Shown: positions 1-7,200 of the stretch, piece by piece
How the letters are laid out: each line of letters opens with the position of its first letter
Numbering within the stretch: the first letter of the stretch is position 1
Virus record (IMG/VR): IMGVR_UViG_3300031787_000494
Span: 1-33,302 of that record
From: a virus
Direction: 5' to 3' (one strand)
Length of the DNA: 33,302 nt
Translations under genes and position numbers: made by a program
Notes under the pieces: generated by a model
What the model saw: the letters and a program-made list of their open reading frames with translations, nothing else
What the model was told of the DNA's origin: nothing
The model's database searches: none

Positions 1-188
1 ATACTGCACTTGCAAGACCAAGTTTAAATATGTGGATTGGCGGTCAAAATTTTAATAATTCTTTAAATCAACCAACAATTAGAGAATGCGCTTTTGCTTC
101 TATCGGTGATGGTTTGCTTGATTCAGAAGCAGCTAATTTTTATACTGCAGTACAAAATTTCAACACAAGCCTTTCCAGACAGGTTTAA
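1..188 (+). CDS. C-terminal end of a phage structural (tail fibre-like) protein, partial
   Basis: An open frame enters from the left edge (first full codon at base 3) and ends at TAA 186-188, giving 61 residues. The visible end reads as a compact domain finishing in GDGLLDSEAANFYTAVQNFN followed by TSLSRQV. From memory this kind of ending (GDGL-D-EA-N-YTAVQ) closes many tail or fibre-like proteins of Bacteroidota phages, which suggests a virion surface protein; the recollection was not checked. The gene is followed after 11 bases by the small protein at 200 and the lysis genes. The start and most of the protein lie outside the window, so the function is inferred only from the ending and from context. 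Confidence 0.6.
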   Translation, partial: TALARPSLNMWIGGQNFNNSLNQPTIRECAFASIGDGLLDSEAANFYTAVQNFNTSLSRQV

Positions 189-199
189 ACACTTAAACT

Positions 200-424
200 A
201 TGACATACGTAGGACTATTAACAGAATCACAAAAAGATAGCTTGGTCGGTCAGCTTTATGATGAGGACAGCTATTTCAACCCAATCCAAGACCTGGAGGA
301 AAACTGGATAATTTCAGTTGAGGAAATGGAATTTTGCGTTAATCCTGAATTTATGTGGGTAAAAGATTTGCCTTTGATAGAATATAAACCTAAACCATCG
401 CCACCATTCCCTCCAGTAGAATAA
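200..424 (+). CDS. Small conserved phage protein, copy A of a duplicated family
   Basis: 74 residues starting at ATG 200 after an A-rich leader. No known domain is recognised. It is acidic and aromatic, with the pattern GLL-x7-L, Y-E-S-YF-PIQD, NWI, then WVKDLPLIEYK and a proline-rich tail (KPKPSPPFPP). The protein at 1052-1243 has the same pattern (GLL, L, Y-E-x3-F-P, NWI, WVKYLPIIEYK), so the two are paralogues on either side of the endolysin. The stop TAA and the next ATG share a base (TAATG at 422-426), which suggests translational coupling to the endolysin gene. A lysis-associated or tail-fibre-associated role is possible by position only. Confidence 0.7.
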   Translation: MTYVGLLTESQKDSLVGQLYDEDSYFNPIQDLEENWIISVEEMEFCVNPEFMWVKDLPLIEYKPKPSPPFPPVE

Positions 425-1050
425 TGAAACAATTTCAACAGATACTCAAAGACAAAGGTTACTATTCAGGTAACATCGATGGCATAATCGGGCCTCTTAG
501 CCTTGCAGGAACAAAGCAATTTGTCGATGCAGAGATGGATAAGCGTGGATGGGTAAAACCTGTCAATGACTTTGTGTGGATTCGCACAGACCAAAGCTTC
601 GATAATAAGTTCTCAGACTATGTTGTTCGATTTTCGAACAGAAATGCCGATATGATTTTACCGTGCTCTACTACTCCTGGAGACTTTTATATCTTCAATC
701 CGCTCACAGTTGGTGGAATTACAGGAGCAGCAGTAGCCTGTGAACAGCAAGTCATCGCATCTCACAGATTTATGACTTCCCCGAATTGGAAATCACTTTG
801 GTTAGGTGCCCCATACTTCTTCCAAGCAGGTGCTATTGAGATATACAGAGACGGTAATAAGGATAGAAAGCTAGATACTGCAATTAAAACTAAAGGACAT
901 TTTGGAATAAACTTCCATCGTGCAGGTGCAGGCTCATTTGTCGATAACTGGTCGGCAGGCTGTATGGTCGTGCCTGACAATAGATGGTTTGAAGCTATCA
1001 AAATATTTTACCCTAATCAGCTAATAAACTTTACGTTAATCGAATTATGA
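424..1050 (+). CDS. Endolysin: peptidoglycan-binding domain plus L,D-transpeptidase (YkuD)-like catalytic domain
   Basis: 208 residues. The N-terminal ~45 residues resemble a PG_binding_1 repeat (LKDKGYYSGNIDGIIGP, then a helix with KQF). The C-terminal part ends in H165 within GINFHRAG and a W-SAGC motif at 176-180. A His followed about 15 residues later by Ser-x-Gly-Cys is the active-site layout of YkuD-type L,D-transpeptidases, where Cys (here C180) is the nucleophile. Several phage lysins appear to use this fold as a peptidase. The protein probably cleaves peptidoglycan cross-links at lysis; it has no signal peptide, so it would depend on a holin, and two candidates follow at 1249 and 1562. 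The exact bond cleaved cannot be read from the sequence. A virion-associated hydrolase is the main alternative. Confidence 0.72.
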   Translation: MKQFQQILKDKGYYSGNIDGIIGPLSLAGTKQFVDAEMDKRGWVKPVNDFVWIRTDQSFDNKFSDYVVRFSNRNADMILPCSTTPGDFYIFNPLTVGGITGAAVACEQQVIASHRFMTSPNWKSLWLGAPYFFQAGAIEIYRDGNKDRKLDTAIKTKGHFGINFHRAGAGSFVDNWSAGCMVVPDNRWFEAIKIFYPNQLINFTLIEL

Positions 1051-1051
1051 G

Positions 1052-1243
1052 ATGCTCGGTGGATTACTTGATGAAGATGAGAGAAAGTATTTATTAAATA
1101 AATATTATGTCGAAGGTCATATTTTTACTCCATTAAGAATAACAAATGGAAATTGGATATTACCTTTGTATCAGATTCATTACAATGAAAACATTGATTG
1201 CTGGTGGGTAAAATATCTCCCTATTATTGAATACAAATTATAA
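1052..1243 (+). CDS. Small conserved phage protein, copy B of a duplicated family
   Basis: 63 residues, starting 1 base after the endolysin stop. It is a shortened, diverged paralogue of the 74-residue protein at 200-424: both start with GLL, carry a Y-x-E-x3-F-P block, an NWI triplet, and end in WVK-LP-IEYK. Copy B lacks the Pro-rich tail. The placement of the two copies directly before and after the endolysin suggests either tandem duplication with the lysin inserted between, or a repeated lysin insertion event. No domain or catalytic motif is seen and the function is unknown. Confidence 0.68.
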   Translation: MLGGLLDEDERKYLLNKYYVEGHIFTPLRITNGNWILPLYQIHYNENIDCWWVKYLPIIEYKL

Positions 1244-1248
1244 GAACC

Positions 1249-1560
1249 ATGAACGTACTCTTTCTTCAAGCAGAACCACTCCCCTCGTATCTGACATCAC
1301 TCGCAAATTATGGAGTCCTTGGCATTTTTGCCATCCTAATGATTGCCTTAATTTACTTCATGGGTAAGCAGTTCTTTGTATGGCACAAGAAAAATGAGAA
1401 TAGAATACAAGAGCTTGAGAAAAAACTTGAAGAATATTTATCAGAGGACAGATCAAAACTTCTAGAGACAGTAGCATCAAACAACCATGTGATTGAGAAC
1501 AATACGTCAATGATGAAAAAGCTCCTGAATCTCGTTGAAAGAATGGAAAAATCATACTAA
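1249..1560 (+). CDS. Holin-like membrane protein with one transmembrane segment and coiled coil
   Basis: 103 residues. A short N-terminal segment is followed by one strong hydrophobic helix at about residues 19-39 (NYGVLGIFAILMIALIYFMG), then a charged helical tail (about 45-100) with heptad-like Leu/Ile spacing that should form a coiled coil. This architecture is typical of small phage holins or accessory lysis proteins (BhlA/UviB-like layout), and the gene lies just after the endolysin. The frame of the next gene is open back to 1535, inside this gene. A spanin-like or holin-regulating role is an alternative; no lipobox is visible. Confidence 0.6.
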   Translation: MNVLFLQAEPLPSYLTSLANYGVLGIFAILMIALIYFMGKQFFVWHKKNENRIQELEKKLEEYLSEDRSKLLETVASNNHVIENNTSMMKKLLNLVERMEKSY

Positions 1561-1561
1561 T

Positions 1562-2020
1562 ATGAAGGAAAGAAAAAAGTTTAAAGATACAAAAGTAGGT
1601 AAGTTTCTTTCGGAGAAAGCTCCAAAGATTCTTCAAACTATAGGCGACATTCTTCCAAGTAATGGGAGTCTAGGTATCGTAAAGAATATCATAAATCTCT
1701 CTGATGAATTAACTGACGAGGATAAGGAGATTGTAACAAAGGAGTTAATTGAAATGGAGCAGATAATGCTCAAGGATAGAGAATCAGCAAGAAATAGAGA
1801 AATAGAGATAGCAAAAATTCATAAATTTGATTTTTTATTCTATCTTACAGGGCTAGTAGGTCTAGCAGCATTTTGTTTTATGATTTATGCAATCGTTTAC
1901 CTTACAATACCAGTAGATAACAAAGAGGTGTGGATTCACCTTATCGGTATTACTGAGGGTATTGTAATCTCAATATTCGGTTATTATTTTGGTAGTTCAA
2001 TTAAAAGAAATTCAAATTAA
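1562..2020 (+). CDS. Holin candidate with two C-terminal transmembrane segments
   Basis: 152 residues from ATG 1562. The frame is open from an upstream ATG at 1535, but 1562 directly follows the preceding stop (taaTATG) and avoids a 26-base overlap, so it is preferred. The soluble N-terminal part (KFLSEKAPKILQTIGDILP, then a Gly-rich turn and acidic helices) is followed by hydrophobic helices at about 91-115 and 123-144, and a short basic end (SSIKRNSN). The order of amphipathic helix, acidic helix, two membrane helices and basic tail resembles the 'holin of 3TMs' family known from gene-transfer agents and phages. With the neighbour at 1249 it gives two membrane proteins after one endolysin, so one could be holin and the other antiholin or pinholin. 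Confidence 0.6.
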   Translation: MKERKKFKDTKVGKFLSEKAPKILQTIGDILPSNGSLGIVKNIINLSDELTDEDKEIVTKELIEMEQIMLKDRESARNREIEIAKIHKFDFLFYLTGLVGLAAFCFMIYAIVYLTIPVDNKEVWIHLIGITEGIVISIFGYYFGSSIKRNSN

Positions 2021-2025
2021 ATCAA

Positions 2026-2259
2026 ATGGAAAAGAATTACGTTTTGCAAGAAGAGCTTGACAAGATTCAAGCAATGAATAATGAGTTTGCTAAAGCAAAG
2101 ATGGCATTAGGAGAACTAGAGCTAAACAAGCAAGGTATCCTAGGTCAGATTAACGCTATGCGTCAGGAGTTCTCTGAATATGAAAGAATACTAATTTCAA
2201 AATATGGCCAAGACTCTGTGATAAATTTACAAACAGGGGAGGTCACCAAAAAAACATAA
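2026..2259 (+). CDS. Small coiled-coil phage protein of unknown function
   Basis: 77 residues starting after a taaatcaa leader. The protein is almost all helix: residues 1-60 show regular hydrophobic spacing with many Glu, Gln and Lys, as in a coiled coil. It ends in a conserved-looking segment, KYGQDSVINLQTGEVTKK. No domain is recognised. It lies between the lysis genes and the fibre-like protein, 3 bases before the next start. Roles such as an assembly chaperone or a small structural protein would fit, but nothing in the sequence decides between them. Confidence 0.6.
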   Translation: MEKNYVLQEELDKIQAMNNEFAKAKMALGELELNKQGILGQINAMRQEFSEYERILISKYGQDSVINLQTGEVTKKT

Positions 2260-2262
2260 ATA

Positions 2263-3225
2263 ATGGCAAAGATAAGTACATACGCTACTACAGCACCGGC
2301 TCTTGGTGATATGCTTATTGGTACAGATGTTAATGACATGAACAGTACTAAGAATTTTACTATAGGAAGTTTGTTGTCGATCCCTGGATCAACAACATAC
2401 GTTCCATATACAGGAGCGAATGCAAATGTAGATTTAGGCGCATGGCAGTTAAAGGCAAATAGTATATACTCTGTTCTAGCCGAAATCGAGTTCATTAATT
2501 CAATTACAGATGACTTTGAAATAAAGGACCAAGGCAGTAACTTCCCTGGATTAAAATTAGACTTTAATAATGGCATTTATTATCTAGGAGATAGTGCAGG
2601 ATTTGGTAATAGCACATATATATCTGTTGATGATGTAAATCAAGAGATAGAGTTAAGTCAGGCTTTAAAGGTCAATGGGACAGTTGGGACATCAGGAAAT
2701 CTTCTTATAAGCCAAGGAGCAGGGCTCCCACCAACTTGGACGGCTCCAGGATATCTGACTCCTGTTTATGGTTCATTCTATGATACCACAGTTCAGGGGA
2801 CAGCTGGTACAACACAAGAACTAATGCAGTTCAACTCAACCGACCTGTCTTATGGCGTGTCAATTGTAAATGATGCTTTTGGAGATCCTAACGAAATAAC
2901 ATTTGCTCAGGCAGGGATTTATAATATTCAGTTCTCTGCACAGCTTAAAAAGATAGGTGGAGCAGGAGCTACTATTTTCTACATATATCTAATAAAAGAT
3001 GGAATTGCTGTTCCGAACTCAGCTACAGCAGTAACGCTTGAAAATAATGGAGACTTATTGGTTGCTGCATGGAACTGGTACATTGACATTCCAAGCACTC
3101 CATCTTACTGCCAAATAGGTTGGTATACAAATAATGCTAATGGAGAATTGCATTATGACGCATCACCTGTGGTTGGTATTCCAGCTATCCCATCAATAAT
3201 ATTGACAGTTAATAAAATAGCATAA
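2263..3225 (+). CDS. Virion appendage (fibre-like) protein
   Basis: 320 residues, rich in Gly, Ala, Ser, Thr, Asn and beta-prone residues, with no signal peptide. The N-terminus reads MAKISTYATTAPALGDMLIG, followed near residue 47 by YVPYTGANANVDLGAW, a pattern recurrent in phage tail and head fibre proteins. The C-terminal ~135 residues are beta-rich with a Tyr/Trp-rich core (AGIYNIQFSAQL, then IFYIYLIKDG, then AAWNWYIDIP), consistent with a C1q/TNF-like jelly-roll, as seen in phage receptor-binding heads. It probably forms a trimeric appendage. Which appendage it belongs to, and the receptor, cannot be told. The stop and next ATG overlap as TAATG (3223-3227). Confidence 0.6.
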   Translation: MAKISTYATTAPALGDMLIGTDVNDMNSTKNFTIGSLLSIPGSTTYVPYTGANANVDLGAWQLKANSIYSVLAEIEFINSITDDFEIKDQGSNFPGLKLDFNNGIYYLGDSAGFGNSTYISVDDVNQEIELSQALKVNGTVGTSGNLLISQGAGLPPTWTAPGYLTPVYGSFYDTTVQGTAGTTQELMQFNSTDLSYGVSIVNDAFGDPNEITFAQAGIYNIQFSAQLKKIGGAGATIFYIYLIKDGIAVPNSATAVTLENNGDLLVAAWNWYIDIPSTPSYCQIGWYTNNANGELHYDASPVVGIPAIPSIILTVNKIA

Positions 3226-3446
3226 TGGATGTAAGAAAGATATCGATAGGTGCTGATTATAAGAACGCAATGCATTATGTTGTCGGGCAGAAAGTCTTAG
3301 GCGACACTAATGAGATACATCTTATAAGAAGAGACCAATCGGGATCTATCCGAATCTACATAGTAAATAAGAAGCAGGAAATAGTCCTGTGGAAAGAGTT
3401 TAATGATACAATTCCAATTTCAATCGAATTTAATATAGATTTTTAA
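3225..3446 (+). CDS. Small protein of unknown function next to the packaging genes
   Basis: 73 residues. It is predicted mostly beta (alternating hydrophobic residues such as SIRIYIVNKKQEIVLWKEF) with a basic middle part. No known domain, signal peptide or membrane helix is seen. It is joined to both neighbours by one-base TAATG overlaps (3223-3227 and 3444-3448), so it is almost certainly expressed with the fibre-like protein and the GroES-like protein. The tight coupling is the best evidence that it is a real gene. Confidence 0.6.
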   Translation: MDVRKISIGADYKNAMHYVVGQKVLGDTNEIHLIRRDQSGSIRIYIVNKKQEIVLWKEFNDTIPISIEFNIDF

Positions 3447-4018
3447 TGAAATCACCGACTCAGTTTATAGTAAAGCCTGTAAATGGGAGTCGATATAACA
3501 ACACAAAAATCATAGCCGGTGTTGAGTTCATTGTAAACACCTCTGAGGAGGAGTCAAAGTTCTCAAATCGTTATGCTGAGGTTATAGAGACACCTATAGA
3601 TTACAGCGGTCCAATAAGACCAGGTGACACCTTAATCGTCCACCATAATGTCTTTAAGTTCTACAATGACATTAAGGGTAGACGCAAAAGCGGTAAGAGC
3701 TTTTTCAAGGAGGACCTGTTCTTTATTGATGAAGAGCAGTTTTTTTTATATAAAAGTGATGGCAAGTGGCAAGCATATGATAGGTATTGTTTCGTAAAAC
3801 CTATCCCTGCTGAGAAGAGTTATATAGTAAAGCCGTTCACACTTGAGCCTTTAATGGGTACAATGAAGTACCCTAATGAATATTTAAAAAGTAAAGGTGT
3901 CAACGAAGGAGATACCGTGTGCTTTGCCCCTAACGGTGAGTACGAATTTGAAATTGATGGTGAAAAGCTATATAGGATGTATGACCATTTTGTGACAATG
4001 AAACTTAATCCGGTATGA
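3446..4018 (+). CDS. Probable phage GroES-like co-chaperonin (two half-modules)
   Basis: 190 residues. The N-terminal half follows the GroES pattern: FIVKPVNGSRYNNTKIIAG (strand plus mobile-loop position), then YAEVIETP at 43-50, and RPGDTLIVHHNVF at 58-70. The C-terminal part repeats it: YIVKP (126-130) and GDTVCFAPNGEYEFEIDG (155-172) followed by EKLYRM, close to the GroES ending where a GD-V-F strand, a Tyr/Glu strand and a DGEEYLIM-type strand occur. Phage GroES analogues such as T4 gp31 cap GroEL to help fold the major capsid protein. Here the gene lies directly before terminase, portal and capsid genes. The overall identity to GroES is weak and the protein is about twice the normal length, so this is a fold-level guess. 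Confidence 0.5.
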   Translation: MKSPTQFIVKPVNGSRYNNTKIIAGVEFIVNTSEEESKFSNRYAEVIETPIDYSGPIRPGDTLIVHHNVFKFYNDIKGRRKSGKSFFKEDLFFIDEEQFFLYKSDGKWQAYDRYCFVKPIPAEKSYIVKPFTLEPLMGTMKYPNEYLKSKGVNEGDTVCFAPNGEYEFEIDGEKLYRMYDHFVTMKLNPV

Positions 4019-4293
4019 GCAACAGAGAGCTAAAGCTTAAAATAATAAACTCTGGATACAAGGCCATAGAGGAATTGATAAAGGTTGCAGAGGAAAGTAT
4101 CATCACTCAGGAAGAGGGCGATATATCAGCAGATAAGTTAAAGAATGCAGCAGCATCCAAAAAGTTGGCAATATTTGATGCATTCGAAATACTCAGCAGA
4201 ATAGAATCCGAGAAAGAATCTCTTGATTACATAGAAAGAGGTATTAGTAAAGTAGACTCAAAACAAGGCTTTGCAGAAAGACGATCAAAATAG
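4015..4293 (+). CDS. Small helical protein in the terminase small-subunit position
   Basis: 92 residues, almost entirely helical and charged (for example ISADKLKNAAASKKLAIFDA followed by FEILSRIESEKE). It overlaps the gene before it as ATGA (4015-4018) and the start assigned to the large terminase by about 23 bases. Small terminase subunits are short helical proteins encoded just before the large subunit, so the position fits; no helix-turn-helix is clearly seen. An alternative is that it acts only as a leader that carries ribosomes into the terminase frame, which has no ATG start nearby. Confidence 0.5.
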   Translation: MSNRELKLKIINSGYKAIEELIKVAEESIITQEEGDISADKLKNAAASKKLAIFDAFEILSRIESEKESLDYIERGISKVDSKQGFAERRSK

Positions 4294-7200
4294 ACTTTAT
4301 TATGTCGTGAAGGATTTAATTCCTTTAAATGCGATTACTAATAAAAATAGAGTTCGCTCTTGGCTGTACGGTTACAATGAGCAGTATGACGTTGTCGTCA
4401 TCTCAAAGAACGGTCAGATAGGCGAGGTTATAAATATCTCAGGGGTAAACATAGCCCTTCCTCCTGCACCAGAGAACTGCCGCAAAAGGAGTGACTCAAA
4501 AGCAGAACAATATTGGGAGCGTGTTCCTGTACCTAAAGAACTTGAGAAGATAAACTCAATCTTCCAATGGAATGAAAAGCCAAACGAGTTCAAAAATAAA
4601 TGGGTTGACTATATAGAGAATGAGTTCGATTATCGGGAACAAGGGTATTGGTTTATGAATAATGGGACTCCTTGCTATATCACAGGGTCTCATTATATGT
4701 ACCTGCAATGGTCAAGCATTGACGTAGGATATCCAGATTTCCGAGAAGCGAATAGAATCTTCTTCTTATTTTGGGAGGCTTGCAAAGCGGACCCAAGATG
4801 CTTCGGGATGATATACCTCAAGATAAGACGCTCAGGTTTCTCGTTTATGTCATCCTCCGAGTGCGTAAATCTCGCAACACTAGCAAAGGACGCTCGCTTA
4901 GGTATCTTGTCAAAGACAGGTGCCGATGCCAAGAAGATGTTTACCGACAAGGTGGTCCCAATCAACAACAAGCTGCCGTTCTTCTTCAAGCCAATAATGG
5001 ATGGTATGGACAAGCCAAAGGTAGAGTTGGCGTTCCGCGTTCCGGCATCGAAGATTACCAAGAAGAATATGCACGAGGTCAATAACAATGACATAGTCGG
5101 ATTGGATACTACTATTGACTGGAAGAATACTGAGGAGAACTCTTATGACGGTGAGAAGCTATTATTCCTAGCTCATGACGAATGTTATGCTCCAGAAACA
5201 AAAATACTAATGGAAGATTTTTCTTTCAGACAAATAAAGGATATAAACATAGGAGATAAAGTTATAGTTGATGGAGGTAAAATAAAAACTGTCGTAAAGA
5301 AAACTAGTGGTAAAACGGATAGGTATATTGTAAAACAACCTTATGGAGAAGATTATATTGTTACTAAAAATCACAGATTAGTATTTAATGAATACAAAAA
5401 AGGTGAGGTAATAATGAATCCAGAAGAGTATATAAATAGCTCAAAGTTTAGGAAGCAGCATCTAACAAGAGTAGTATCAAGGGGCATACAATCAGAAGAT
5501 TGCTTCAATGGAATACCCCCATATTTATTAGGTCTATGGCTAGGAGATGGAAGACAAAGTTCTTTTACGATATTGGTAAACAAAGAAGAAGAACCAGAAA
5601 TATTAACTTATTTAGGAAGACTTGCACAAATTAAAAATATTGAGTTTGATTTAAGAAAATCAACTTGTAAAAAAATAGTTGAATTTGCATTCAAGGGAAT
5701 AAATAAATCTTTAAGAGATATAGGAGTTTATAATAATAAACACATTCCAGAAGAATATATTAAATCTTCAATAGAATGCAGGCTTCAATTATTAGCAGGT
5801 ATTATTGAAACGGATGGATATTCTGATAAGAAAAAAGGAATTATATCTATAGGAATGAGCAGAGAAAAACTTATTGAACAAATAAGATTTATAGCTTTAT
5901 CTTGTGGTCTTAGTTGTAGTAAGATTAAATGCAAAAATACAAATTTTGGTGCGAAATCTTACAATATAAGTATATCTGGAGATTTATCAATTATACCTCT
6001 TATAACTAAAAAGAAATCATTCGAAGAATATTTTCCAAAAACAAGAGGAAGAAGAAATAAAGTATCTGTAGAATATCTTGATCAGGGTGAATATATAGGT
6101 ATTCAAGTAGATGCCGAAAACGATAACGAAAGAAGATTGATACTTGGAGATTTTACAGTTAGTATGAATAGTGGAAAATGGGTCAAGCCAAATAACATTC
6201 TTAACAACTGGCGTGTAACAAAAACGTGTTTGCGTTTGGGTAGCAAGATTATAGGCAAGTGTATGATGGGGTCTACCTCAAATGCCTTGAACAAGGGTGG
6301 TGACAACTTTAAGTCCTTGTACTATGACTCAAATGTAGAGAACAGGAATGCTAATGGTCAGACAAAGAGTGGGCTATACGCCTTGTTTATCCCGATGGAA
6401 TGGAATATGGAGGGCTTTATTGACAAGTATGGTATGCCTGTATTCAGGAAGCCTGAGAAACCAATAGAGGGAGTAGATGGTGGCAAGATATCAAATGGAG
6501 CGATTGACTACTGGGAGAATGAGGCAGCGTCACTAAAGAATGATGCCGATGCGCTGAACGAGTTCTATCGTCAGTTTCCAAGGTCAGAGTCCCATGCATT
6601 TAGAGATGAGAGTAAGCAGGCGATATTTAACCTGACTAAGATATATCAGCAAATTGATTACAATGACTCGTTAATTAAGGAGCAGTATTTGACAAGAGGG
6701 TCATTCTCATGGAAAGACGGAATTAAAGACACAAAGGTTGTATGGACTCCAAATAAACATGGAAGATTTTTAATTAGCTGGTTCCCTCCTGCGCATTATG
6801 CGAACAATGTGCATACAAGGAATGGAATGAAGTATCCAGGGAATGAGCATTTAGGGTCTTTTGGATGTGACCCATATGACATCTCAGCAGTTGTTGGAGG
6901 AAGAGGGTCAAGTGGATCGCTGCATGGGATGACAAAGTTCCACATGGATGACGCTCCAGTTAATGAGTTCTTTTTGGAATATATAGCAAGACCACAAACA
7001 GCAGAGATATTTTTTGAAGAGATACTTATGGCTTGCGTTTACTACGGAATGCCAATACTTATAGAGAATAATAAACCAAGGTTATTGTACCATTTTAAGA
7101 ATAGAGGATACAGAGGATTTTGTATGAACAGACCAGACAAGCAGTTGAACAAGTTGACAAAGACAGAGCGAGAGCTAGGTGGTATACCTAACTCATCTGA

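Noticed and set aside
4771-5085. A second open frame on the + strand inside terL
   Set aside because: It lies wholly inside the well-supported terminase, has no start context, and its product has no pattern beyond that imposed by the overlapping frame.
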